Shown in pieces: positions 47,752 to 56,128 of a DNA stretch of 64,000 bases. The position numbers and the translations under genes were made by a program. The DNA lies in the NCBI RefSeq assembly GCF_020329505.1, contig NZ_JAGKJJ010000025.1:1-64000 (forward strand), read 5' to 3'. The notes beneath the pieces were generated by a model. It did no database searches and had not been told where the DNA came from. It saw nothing but the letters and a program-made list of their open reading frames with translations. Each line of letters begins with the position of its first letter. Within the stretch, counting starts at the first letter, position 1. Source of the DNA: Bradyrhizobium semiaridum. Lineage in GTDB: Bacteria; Pseudomonadota; Alphaproteobacteria; Rhizobiales; Xanthobacteraceae.

Positions 47752-48528
47752 ATGGCAAACAAGGTCAAGCAGGTCTGGGCGTCGGGCAAGGCGGTGGTGA
47801 ACGCGTGGCTCGCGATCCCGTCAGGGTTCTCCGCCGAAGTGATCGCGCAATGCGGCTTCGACAGCGTCACCGTCGACATGCAGCACGGCGTGCAGGACTA
47901 TCTGTCGATGGTGCAATGCTTCCAGGCGATGCACGCCCATCCGGTGACGCCGATGGTCCGCGTGCCCTGGAACGAGCCCGGCATCATCGGCAAGGTGCTC
48001 GACGGCGGCGCCTATGGCGTGATCTGCCCGATGGTCAACACGCCGCAGGAAGCCAAGAACCTCGTCTCGTATGCAAAATATCCGCCGAAGGGCGTGCGCT
48101 CCAACGGCCCGATCCGCTCCGGCATGTACGGCTCGGCCGGCAGCTACCAGCAGACTGCCAACGACGAGATCGTGCTGCTGCCGATGATGGAGACCAAGAC
48201 CGCGGTCGAGAACATGGAAGCGATCCTCGACGTCGAGGGCATCGACGGCGTCTATATCGGTCCGTCCGATCTCGGTTTCTCCTACGGCCTGGTGCCGAAG
48301 CTCGACCGCGACGAGCCGGAGATCCTCAAGATCTACGAGAAGATCATCAAGGAGTGCGGCAAGCGCGGCCTCAATCCGGGCATCCACTGCTCCGGCGCCG
48401 AGGGCGCGGTGCGCGCGATCAACATGGGCTTCAAGCTCGTGACGCTGTCGAACGAGGTCGGCCTGATGCAGACCTACGCCAAGATGCAGGTCAACGCGAC
48501 CCGCGAGAAGTCCGGCGGCAAGGCATAA
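47752..48528 (+). CDS. HpcH/HpaI-family class II aldolase
   Basis: A 258-residue TIM-barrel, divalent-metal aldolase. Features are GFDSVTVDMQHGVQDY near residues 37-52, PMVRVPWNEPGIIGKVLDGGAYGVICPMV near 68-96 (in parts), the metal-ligand Glu in LLPMMETKTAVENM near 143-156, and GVYIGPSDLGFSYG near 167-180 with the metal-ligand Asp. The family splits 2-keto-3-deoxy acids to pyruvate plus an aldehyde: HpaI on 4-hydroxy-2-oxoheptanedioate, GarL on 5-keto-4-deoxy-glucarate. Its neighbours, a dehydratase and a dehydrogenase, favour a GarL-like role. Since no HpaI lies in the hpa cluster 8 kb away, HpaI function is possible too. AAGGAAA precedes the ATG. Confidence 0.88.
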   Translation: MANKVKQVWASGKAVVNAWLAIPSGFSAEVIAQCGFDSVTVDMQHGVQDYLSMVQCFQAMHAHPVTPMVRVPWNEPGIIGKVLDGGAYGVICPMVNTPQEAKNLVSYAKYPPKGVRSNGPIRSGMYGSAGSYQQTANDEIVLLPMMETKTAVENMEAILDVEGIDGVYIGPSDLGFSYGLVPKLDRDEPEILKIYEKIIKECGKRGLNPGIHCSGAEGAVRAINMGFKLVTLSNEVGLMQTYAKMQVNATREKSGGKA

Positions 48529-48532
48529 GGAC

Positions 48533-48613
48533 GCGAATAGCGAGTAGTGAATGGCGAATAGGGATTGCCGGTTCGAGTAGTGAGCTATTCGCTACTCGCC
48601 ATTCGCTATTCGC
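48533..48613. repeat. Heptamer-built palindrome, family F copy 2
   Basis: The left arm is GCGAATA, GCGAGTA, GTGAATG, GCGAATA (48533-48560); the right arm is TATTCGC, TACTCGC, CATTCGC, TATTCGC (48586-48613). A 25-nt centre lies between them. The element lies between the aldolase and dehydratase genes, within the operon. Confidence 0.9.
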
Positions 48614-48631
48614 CTCCAAAGGAGATTCCAC

Positions 48632-50155
48632 ATGGCCCCGACGCAAGTAATCCGCCTGCATCCTGACGACAGCGTCCTGATTGCGCGCGCGAGCCTGCCG
48701 CCGGGGCTCGAGGTCGCCGACGGCGTCACCACCGTCGATCGCATTCCGGCCGGCCACAAGGTCGCGATCAAGCCGATCGCGATGGGCGAGCCGATCAGGC
48801 GCTACGGCCAGATCATCGGCTTTGCGACCCAGCCGATCGCGCCTGGCCAGCACGTGCACGTGCAGAATTGCGGCATGGGCGATTTCGCCAAGGACTATGC
48901 CTATGGCGTCGACGTCAAGCCGGTGCCGAACTTCGATCTGCCGGCGACCTTCGAGGGCATCCGCCGCGCTGACGGCCGCGTCGCGACGCGCAACTATATC
49001 GGCATCCTCACCTCGGTGAATTGCAGCGCCCATGTCGCGGGCATCGTCGCCGACATGTTCAAGAAGAACCCGTTCACCGGCGAGAATCCGCTCGCCGACT
49101 TCCCCAACGTCGACGGCGTCGTCGCGCTGACCCACAAGACCGGCTGCGGCATGACCCAGGACGAGCCGCTGGCGCTGCTGCGCCGGACGCTCGGCGGCTA
49201 CGCGCGGCATGTCAATTTCTCCAACGTCATCGTGCTCGGCCTCGGTTGCGAGGTGAACCAGATCGGCGGCCTGATGGCCGAGCAGAAGCTCGCCGGCCGG
49301 CTGCGCGCGATGGACATCCAGGAGGTGGGCGGCACCCGCAAGACGGTGGAGGCCGGCGTCGCCTTCGTGAAGGAGGCGCTCGCCGACGCCAACAAGGTCA
49401 GGCGCGAGCCTGTGCCGGCGAGCGAATTGACGGTGGCGCTGCAATGCGGCGGCTCCGACGGCTATTCCGGCGTGTCGGCCAATCCGGCGCTCGGCGCCGC
49501 CAGTGATCTCCTGGTGCGGCACGGCGGCACCGTCATCCTGTCGGAGACGCCGGAGACCTACGGCGCCGAACATCTCTTGACCCGGCGTGCCGTCAGCCGC
49601 GAGGTCGGCGAAAAGCTGGTCGGCCTGATGCGCTGGTGGGAGGAATACACCCAGCGCGAAGGCGCCGAGATGAACGCCAATCCGAGCCCCGGCAACAAGG
49701 CCGGCGGCCTCACCACCATCCTGGAGAAGTCGCTCGGCGCGATGGCCAAGGCCGGCAGCACCAACCTCGTCGATGTGCTGAACTATGCCGAACCCGTCAC
49801 CAAGAAGGGCTTCGTGTTCATGGACACGCCCGGCTACGACCCGGTCGCCGCGACCGGGCAGGTCGCAGGCGGCGCCAACCTCGTCTGCTTCACCACCGGC
49901 CGCGGCAGCGTGTTCGGCTGCAAGCCGGCGCCATCGATCAAGCTCGCCACCAACACGCCGATGTACAAGCGGATGGAAGACGACATGGACGTCAATTGCG
50001 GCACCATCCTCGACGGCGAGGAGAGCGTGCAGGAATGCGGCCAGCGCATCTTCGACCTCATCCTCAAGACCGCCTCGGGCCAACCGACCAAGAGCGAGAC
50101 TTTTGACTTCGGCGGCGCCGAGTTCGCGCCCTGGGTGTTAGGGGCGACGATGTGA
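48632..50155 (+). CDS. UxaA/GarD-family sugar-acid dehydratase
   Basis: A 507-residue protein with an N-terminal SAF domain (residues about 6-90: DSVLIARASLPPGLEVADGV, GHKVAIKPIAMGEPIRRYGQ) and the large catalytic domain of altronate/galactarate dehydratases. The latter shows TRNYIGILTSVNCSAH near 119, THKTGCGMTQDEPLAL near 169, LGLGCEVNQIGGL near 205, and LQCGGSDGYSGVSANPALG near 270. These iron-dependent enzymes remove water from aldonates or aldarates to give 2-keto-3-deoxy acids, the substrate class of the upstream HpcH/HpaI aldolase. GGAG precedes the ATG. The exact sugar acid is not deducible; galactarate/glucarate-like or altronate-like are the main options. Confidence 0.9.
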   Translation: MAPTQVIRLHPDDSVLIARASLPPGLEVADGVTTVDRIPAGHKVAIKPIAMGEPIRRYGQIIGFATQPIAPGQHVHVQNCGMGDFAKDYAYGVDVKPVPNFDLPATFEGIRRADGRVATRNYIGILTSVNCSAHVAGIVADMFKKNPFTGENPLADFPNVDGVVALTHKTGCGMTQDEPLALLRRTLGGYARHVNFSNVIVLGLGCEVNQIGGLMAEQKLAGRLRAMDIQEVGGTRKTVEAGVAFVKEALADANKVRREPVPASELTVALQCGGSDGYSGVSANPALGAASDLLVRHGGTVILSETPETYGAEHLLTRRAVSREVGEKLVGLMRWWEEYTQREGAEMNANPSPGNKAGGLTTILEKSLGAMAKAGSTNLVDVLNYAEPVTKKGFVFMDTPGYDPVAATGQVAGGANLVCFTTGRGSVFGCKPAPSIKLATNTPMYKRMEDDMDVNCGTILDGEESVQECGQRIFDLILKTASGQPTKSETFDFGGAEFAPWVLGATM

Positions 50156-50160
50156 GAGGG

Positions 50161-50226
50161 GCGAATAGGGAGTAGCGAGTAGCGAATAGGGCAAGCTCCA
50201 TTCGCTACTCGCCATTCGCTATTCGC
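50161..50226. repeat. Heptamer-built palindrome, family F copy 3
   Basis: GCGAATA, GGGAGTA, GCGAGTA, GCGAATA (50161-50188), a 10-nt centre, then CATTCGC, TACTCGC, CATTCGC, TATTCGC (50199-50226). It begins 5 nt after the dehydratase stop and may end that transcript. Confidence 0.9.
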
Positions 50227-50317
50227 CCTCACCTTGGGCACCCCATGCCCTTTGTTAGTGCTTGATGTCGACCGGAACCGGTGTTCTGCTCAAAAAAGCC
50301 GCTGGAGTCCTGGGTCC

Positions 50318-53300
50318 GTGTCGATATCAGTCGCACTGCATCACGTCACGCACTACAGATACGACCGGCCGATCGATCTCGGGCCCCAGACCATACGCCT
50401 GCGGCCCGCGCCGCACACCCGGACGCCGATCCTCAGCTATTCGCTCAAGGTGACGCCGGCCAATCACTTCGTGAACTGGCAGCAGGATCCGCAAGGCAAC
50501 TGGCTGGCGCGCTACGTTTTCCCGGAGAAGGCGACCGAGCTCAGGGTCGAGGTCGACTTCATCGCCGAGATGACGGTGGTGAACCCGTTCGACTTCTTCG
50601 TCGAGCCCTATGCCAACAGCTTTCCGTTCGACTATTCCGGCGATCTGAAGGCTGAGCTCGCGCCCTATTTGGAAACGGAGGAGCCCGGGCCGCTGCTTGC
50701 GGCTTACCTCAAGGACATTCCGCGCACCGCCGATTCGACCGTCAATTTCCTGGTCGAGCTGAACGCAGAGCTGCAGAAGAAGATCAGCTACGTGATCCGC
50801 ATGGAGACCGGCGTGCAGACGCCGGAAGAGACACTGGCCGCGGGCTCCGGCTCCTGCCGCGACTCGGCGTGGCTGTTGATCCAGACCCTGCGCCATCTCG
50901 GGCTCGCCGCACGCTTCGTCTCCGGCTACCTGATCCAGCTCCGGCCCGACATCGATCCCGTCGAGGGGCCGCGCGAGGTCGAGAGCGATTTCACCGACCT
51001 GCATGCCTGGGCCGAGGTCTATCTGCCCGGCGCAGGCTGGATCGGCTTCGACGTCACCTCGGGCATGCTGACCGGCGAGGGGCACATTCCGGTCTGCGCC
51101 GCTCCGCATTACCGGTCGGCAGCGCCGGTGACCGGCACCGCGGGCGTTGCCAATGTCGAGTTCGGCTTCGAGATGAGCGTCAGGCGCATCGGCGAGGCGC
51201 CGCGGATCACGCGGCCGTTTTCGGACGAGTCCTGGGCGCGGCTCGACCGGCTCGGCGAGCAGGTCGATGCCGACCTGACGAAGGAGGACGTGCGGCTCAC
51301 CATGGGCGGCGAGCCGACCTTCGTCTCGGTCGACGACCTGGAATCGCCGGAGTGGAACATTGCCGCGGTCGGTCCGACCAAACGCGCGCTGGCCGACGAT
51401 CTGATCCGCAAGCTGCGCACGCGCTTCGCGCCCGGCGGCCTGCTGCATTACGGCCAGGGCAAATGGTATCCGGGCGAAAGCCTGCCGCGCTGGGCCTTCG
51501 GCCTCTACTGGCGCAAGGACGGCAAGCCGATCTGGAAAAATGCCGGCCTGATCGCGAGCATCGGCACCGCAAGCAAGGCGGAGATCGCCGACGCCAAGCG
51601 CTTCGCCGAGCACACCGCGAAGCGGCTCGGCCTGAGCGCCGGCCATGTCATGCCCGCCTACGAGGATACTGGCTTCTGGCTGCAGCGCGAGGCCGGCCTG
51701 CCGGCCAATGTCAGTCCTGCCAATTCCAGACTGACCGATCCGGAGGAGCGCGCGCGGCTGGCACGGGTGTTCGACGAGGGGCTGACCACGCCGAAGGGCT
51801 ATGTGCTGCCGATCCAGCGCTGGACCCCGCTCGGCGATCGCGTGCCGGCGCGCTGGCGCAGCGAGCACTGGAAGATCCGGCGCAGCCATCTGTTCCTCGC
51901 GCCCGGCGATTCCCCGCTCGGCCTGCGGCTGCCGATCGCCTCGCTCGAGTACGTCCCGCCGGAGGATTATCCCTACATCGTCGAGCAGGATCCGATGGCG
52001 CCGCGCGATGTGCTGGCGGATGCCGAACTGCGGCAGGCGCTGAAGGAGATTCCCGAGCCGCTGCCGGTGCGCACCGCGATGTCGATCGAGGTACGCGACG
52101 GCGTGCTCTGCGCCTTCATGCCGCCGGTCGAAAAGGCCGAGGACTACCTCGATTTGATCGCCGCAATCGAGGCGACCGCCGAAGAGCTGCAATTGCAAGT
52201 CCACGTCGAAGGCTACGCGCCGCCGTTCGATCCGCGCCTCGAGGTGATCAAGGTGACGCCCGATCCCGGCGTGATCGAGATCAACGTGCAGCCGGCGCAG
52301 AACTGGCGCGAGGCCGTCGGCATCACGCTCGGCCTCTATGAGGATGCCGCGAAGACGCGGCTCGGGGCCAACCGTTTCCTGATCGACGGCCGGCACACCG
52401 GCACCGGTGGCGGCAACCACATCGTGGTCGGCGGCAGCAGGCCGGAGGACTCGCCGTTCCTGCGCCGGCCGGATCTGTTGAAGAGCCTCGTGCTGTACTG
52501 GCAGCGCCATCCGTCGCTGTCCTATCTGTTCTCCGGCATGTTCATCGGGCCGACCAGCCAGGCGCCGCGCATCGACGAGGCGCGGCATGACGGGCTCTAT
52601 GAACTCGAGATCGCTCTGTCGCACGTGCCGCCGCCGGGCATGGAGGCGCCGCTGTGGCTGGTCGACCGCCTGTTCCGCCACATCCTGGTCGACATCACCG
52701 GCAACACCCATCGCGCCGAGATCTGCATCGACAAGCTCTACTCGCCCGATGGACCGACCGGCCGGCTTGGCCTGGTCGAATTCCGCGCGCTCGAAATGCC
52801 GCCCGATCCGCGGATGTCACTGGCGCAGCAGCTGTTGATCCGCGCGCTGATCGCAAAACTGTGGCGCGAGCCGCAGCAGGGCCGCTTCGTGCGCTGGGGC
52901 ACCGCGCTGCATGACCGCTTCATGCTGCCGCATTTCCTCTGGGAGGATTTTCTCGGCGTGCTCGCCGAGCTCAAGCAATCCGGCTACGAGGTCGAGCCGG
53001 AGTGGTACCAGGCCCAGCTCGAATTCCGCTTTCCGGTGTTCGGCCGCGTCCACCATGGCGGCGTCGCCCTCGAGCTGCGCCAGGCGCTCGAGCCCTGGCA
53101 CGTGCTGGGCGAGGAGGGGACCGCGGGCGGCACCGTGCGCTATGTCGATTCCTCGGTCGAGCGGCTGCAAGTCAAGGCGACCGGCTTTGTCGAGGGCCGC
53201 CACATCGTCACCTGCAATGGCAGGCGGATGCCGATGACCGCGACCGGCCGGGGCGGCGAGGCGGTGGCGGGGGTGCGTTTCAAGGCCTGGCAGCCCGCCT

Positions 53301-53578
53301 CCGGCCTGCATCCGACCATTCCCGTCCACGCGCCGCTGACGTTCGATCTGATCGACAGCTGGAACGGCCGCTCGCTCGGCGGCTGCGTCTATCACGTCGC
53401 CCATCCCGGCGGCCGCAACTACGAGACCAAGCCGGTCAATTCCTATGAGGCCGAGGCGCGTCGGCTGGCGCGCTTCCAGGACCATGGCCACACCCCCGGC
53501 AGGATCGAGCCGCCGCCGGAGGAACGCACAAATGAGTTTCCGCTGACCCTCGACTTGCGCACGCCGCTGCTGCTTTAA
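50318..53578 (+). CDS. Transglutaminase-like / DUF2126 (putative amidoligase) protein
   Basis: The 1086-residue frame starts at the GTG at 50318 (SVSISVALHHVTHYRYDRPI), with GGAG 12-15 nt upstream and homology to the shorter paralogue beginning there. Residues 1-100 are a transglutaminase N-terminal beta domain. The papain-like core follows with Cys180 (GSGSCRDSAWLLIQTLRHLG), His229 (DLHAWAEVYLPG) and Asp245 (GWIGFDVTSG). From about residue 320 (DVRLTMGGEPTFVSVDD) runs DUF2126, a family described as a putative amidoligase. It includes GQGKWYPGESLPRWAFGLYW, GGGNHIVVGG and FRALEMPPDPRMSLAQQLL. The protein probably cuts or transfers on a peptide and ligates amide bonds in the cytoplasm. It is first in a three-gene operon. 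Confidence 0.9.
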   Translation: MSISVALHHVTHYRYDRPIDLGPQTIRLRPAPHTRTPILSYSLKVTPANHFVNWQQDPQGNWLARYVFPEKATELRVEVDFIAEMTVVNPFDFFVEPYANSFPFDYSGDLKAELAPYLETEEPGPLLAAYLKDIPRTADSTVNFLVELNAELQKKISYVIRMETGVQTPEETLAAGSGSCRDSAWLLIQTLRHLGLAARFVSGYLIQLRPDIDPVEGPREVESDFTDLHAWAEVYLPGAGWIGFDVTSGMLTGEGHIPVCAAPHYRSAAPVTGTAGVANVEFGFEMSVRRIGEAPRITRPFSDESWARLDRLGEQVDADLTKEDVRLTMGGEPTFVSVDDLESPEWNIAAVGPTKRALADDLIRKLRTRFAPGGLLHYGQGKWYPGESLPRWAFGLYWRKDGKPIWKNAGLIASIGTASKAEIADAKRFAEHTAKRLGLSAGHVMPAYEDTGFWLQREAGLPANVSPANSRLTDPEERARLARVFDEGLTTPKGYVLPIQRWTPLGDRVPARWRSEHWKIRRSHLFLAPGDSPLGLRLPIASLEYVPPEDYPYIVEQDPMAPRDVLADAELRQALKEIPEPLPVRTAMSIEVRDGVLCAFMPPVEKAEDYLDLIAAIEATAEELQLQVHVEGYAPPFDPRLEVIKVTPDPGVIEINVQPAQNWREAVGITLGLYEDAAKTRLGANRFLIDGRHTGTGGGNHIVVGGSRPEDSPFLRRPDLLKSLVLYWQRHPSLSYLFSGMFIGPTSQAPRIDEARHDGLYELEIALSHVPPPGMEAPLWLVDRLFRHILVDITGNTHRAEICIDKLYSPDGPTGRLGLVEFRALEMPPDPRMSLAQQLLIRALIAKLWREPQQGRFVRWGTALHDRFMLPHFLWEDFLGVLAELKQSGYEVEPEWYQAQLEFRFPVFGRVHHGGVALELRQALEPWHVLGEEGTAGGTVRYVDSSVERLQVKATGFVEGRHIVTCNGRRMPMTATGRGGEAVAGVRFKAWQPASGLHPTIPVHAPLTFDLIDSWNGRSLGGCVYHVAHPGGRNYETKPVNSYEAEARRLARFQDHGHTPGRIEPPPEERTNEFPLTLDLRTPLLL

Positions 53579-53596
53579 TCGATTCGAGGGCAGGGA

Positions 53597-56128
53597 ATGA
53601 CCGGATCGGGCGGCCAAGGCAGCAGTCAGGAGAGCAGGGCCCGTCCCGGTCAGCGCCGGATGGCGCAATGGACGCGCGACTACGTCCGGCTGCCCGGCAT
53701 TCCCGACGAGTACATTGCGCAGGACGGCGCGCCGCGTCCGGTCTGGAGCCGCTTCTTCGACGCCTTCGCCGCGCTGTCGCCGGCCGATATCGAGCGGCGT
53801 TTCGCCTCCGCCGACCGGCATCTGCGCGAGGCCGGCGTGACCTATCGCGCGCCGGGCGACACCGCCGACCGGATCTGGCCGCTCAGCCATCTGCCGCTGA
53901 TCATCGATGCCGCCGACTGGCGGCAGCTCGCGGCCGGCATCGCCCAGCGCGCACAGCTGCTCGAAATGGTGCTGGCCGATCTCTACGGCGAGGGCCGCCT
54001 GGTTGCGAGCGGCGCTATCCCTGCCGCGGCGATTGCCGGCAGCAGCGAATATCTGCGCGCGGTCAGCGGCATCAAGCCGCCCGGCGGGCGCTACCTCCCT
54101 TTCTATGCCGCCGACATCGGCCGCGGCCCTGATGGCCGCTGGTGGGTGCTCGGCGATCGCACCCAGGCGCCGTCGGGCGCCGGCTATGCGCTCGAAAACC
54201 GCCTGGTGCTGTCGCGCGCCTTCTCCAATCTGTACAAGTCGATGAATGTCGAGCGCGTCGCGCCGTTCTTCGAGGCGTTCCGCGACGGCCTGCGAGCCAG
54301 TGCCGATCGCGACGAGCCGCGGATCGGGCTGCTGACGCCGGGTGCCTTCAGCGAGACCTATTTCGAGCATGCGACGCTCGCACGCTATCTCGGTTTCCTG
54401 CTGGTCGAAGGCGATGACCTCGCGGTCTCCGGCGACCGCGTGCACATCCGCACCGTCGCCGGGCTGAAGCGGCTCGACGTGCTGCTGCGCCGGGTCGATT
54501 CCAACATGCTCGATCCGCTCGAGCTCGACGCCTCCTCCTATCTCGGCGTGCCCGGCCTGATCGAGGTGCTGCGCAAACAGGGCGTCGTGGTCGCCAACAT
54601 GCCGGGCTCGGGCGTGCTGGAGGCACGGGCGCTGCTCGGCTTCCTGCCCAATCTCTGCCGACGCCTGCTTAGCGAAGATCTGATGATCCCGCACATCGCG
54701 ACCTGGTGGTGCGGTCAGAAGTCCGCCCGCGAGGAGGTGCTGTCGCGGCTCGACGAGTTCGCCATCGAGGGCGCTTACGGCCGCGGCGTGCCGGACTTCC
54801 CCGGCCATGGCCCGGTGCTTCCTGCCGAGCTCTCGGCGGCCGACCGCGACCGCTTGAAGGACGCGATCAGCCATCGCGGCATTGACTATGTCGGCCAGGA
54901 GCTGGTGCGGCTCTCCACCACGCCGGTGTGGGAGAACGGCCGCATCGCGCCGCGGCCCTTCGTGCTGCGGGTGTTTGCGGCCGCGACGCCGAACGGCTGG
55001 ACCGTGCTGCCCGGCGGCTTCTGCCGCATCGCCGACCGCGCGGATGCGCGGGCGGTGTCGATGGGCGACGGCGTCAGCTCCGCCGATGTCTGGGTCGTGT
55101 CCGACAAGGAGGTCTCGACGGCAACGCTGTTGCCGGCCGTCGATACCGTGCGCATCCGCCGCATCGCCGGCGTGCTGCCGAGCCGCGCCGCCGACAATCT
55201 GTTCTGGCTCGGCCGTTATCTGGAGCGCGCCGAGGCGACGATCCGGCTGATCCGCGCGCTGAGCACGCCGCTGCGCGACCCGGCCCGAACCAATTCGAAC
55301 GGGGCCGCGCCGGCGCTGCATTCGGCCGAGCGCATCCAGCGCCTGCTGGTGGCCTGGGGCGCGGCCTCGCAGACCGCGCGGGCCAATCCCGCACGGATCG
55401 CGCTCGAGGCGCTGCAGAACGAGGAGAGGTTCGGCTCGGCCCTGTCGCTGGTGCGTTCGGCGCAGCGCACCGCGACCGGCCTGCGCGAACGGCTGTCGCC
55501 GGATGCCTGGCAGGTCATCACCGAGATGGCCGAACGGCTCGCGATCGAGGTCCATGACGATGACGGCGTGATCAGCGCCGCCGAGCTGACCCTGCAGGAG
55601 CTGGCGAGCTTCGCCGGGCTCGCGCAGGAGAACATGAACCGCGCCGCCGGCTGGCGCTTCCTCGACATGGGCCGCCGCGCCGAGCGCGCCATCAACACCG
55701 CGCGGTTCACCCGCCAGTTCGCCTATGACGAGGCCGGCGACGAGGATCTCGACGTGCTGCTGACGCTGATCGACTGCCAGATCACCTATCGCTCGCGCTA
55801 CCTGGTGCAGCCGCTGCTCGCGCCGGTGCGCGATCTGGCGGTGCTCGATCCCTACAATCCGCGCTCGGTCGCATTCCAGGTCGCCGGCCTCAACGAGCAC
55901 ATCGCCGCGCTGCCGAGCCTGAAGGAGCACGGCCTGATCGAGCGGCCGCAGCGGCTCGCCGTCGCCGTCGAGGCGATGCTGACGACGGCGGAGGCAGCCA
56001 GCCTCGACGTCAAGACGCTGTTCGCACTGGAGCAGGATCTGCTCAACCTCGCCGACGCCATCGCGCTGCACTACTTCCCGCATGGACCGAATGCCAGCCG
56101 GCCGGAGAAGCTCACGGGGCTGGCGTGA
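53597..56128 (+). CDS. Circularly permuted ATP-grasp (type 2) fused to alpha-E domain
   Basis: An 843-residue protein joining two families that are often separate genes. Residues about 60-500 are the circularly permuted ATP-grasp ligase: YLPFYAADIGRGPDGRWWVL near 170, GYALENRLVLSR near 195, and RLDVLLRRVDSNMLDPLELD near 292-311. VVVANMPGSGVLEARALLGFLPNL near 330 and APRPFVLRVFAAATPNGW near 450 complete it. Residues about 523-835 are the alpha-E domain (LPSRAADNLFWLGRYLERAE, all-helical). The fusion is common in proteobacteria. It should form a peptide-type bond with ATP, with the alpha-E part as a scaffold. It starts 18 nt after the DUF2126 gene. Confidence 0.9.
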   Translation: MTGSGGQGSSQESRARPGQRRMAQWTRDYVRLPGIPDEYIAQDGAPRPVWSRFFDAFAALSPADIERRFASADRHLREAGVTYRAPGDTADRIWPLSHLPLIIDAADWRQLAAGIAQRAQLLEMVLADLYGEGRLVASGAIPAAAIAGSSEYLRAVSGIKPPGGRYLPFYAADIGRGPDGRWWVLGDRTQAPSGAGYALENRLVLSRAFSNLYKSMNVERVAPFFEAFRDGLRASADRDEPRIGLLTPGAFSETYFEHATLARYLGFLLVEGDDLAVSGDRVHIRTVAGLKRLDVLLRRVDSNMLDPLELDASSYLGVPGLIEVLRKQGVVVANMPGSGVLEARALLGFLPNLCRRLLSEDLMIPHIATWWCGQKSAREEVLSRLDEFAIEGAYGRGVPDFPGHGPVLPAELSAADRDRLKDAISHRGIDYVGQELVRLSTTPVWENGRIAPRPFVLRVFAAATPNGWTVLPGGFCRIADRADARAVSMGDGVSSADVWVVSDKEVSTATLLPAVDTVRIRRIAGVLPSRAADNLFWLGRYLERAEATIRLIRALSTPLRDPARTNSNGAAPALHSAERIQRLLVAWGAASQTARANPARIALEALQNEERFGSALSLVRSAQRTATGLRERLSPDAWQVITEMAERLAIEVHDDDGVISAAELTLQELASFAGLAQENMNRAAGWRFLDMGRRAERAINTARFTRQFAYDEAGDEDLDVLLTLIDCQITYRSRYLVQPLLAPVRDLAVLDPYNPRSVAFQVAGLNEHIAALPSLKEHGLIERPQRLAVAVEAMLTTAEAASLDVKTLFALEQDLLNLADAIALHYFPHGPNASRPEKLTGLA

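Noticed and set aside
50327..52711. A minus-strand open frame of nearly 800 codons opposite the DUF2126 gene
   Set aside because: Same cause as above: an antisense shadow of a conserved protein, with no ribosome site at its start and no recognisable motif.
52817..56083. A minus-strand open frame of more than 1000 codons opposite the ATP-grasp gene
   Set aside because: It is the antisense of well-conserved coding sequence; high GC with G/C third positions leaves few stops in one antisense frame. Its translation is rich in Arg, Ala, Gly, His and Asp without domain motifs.
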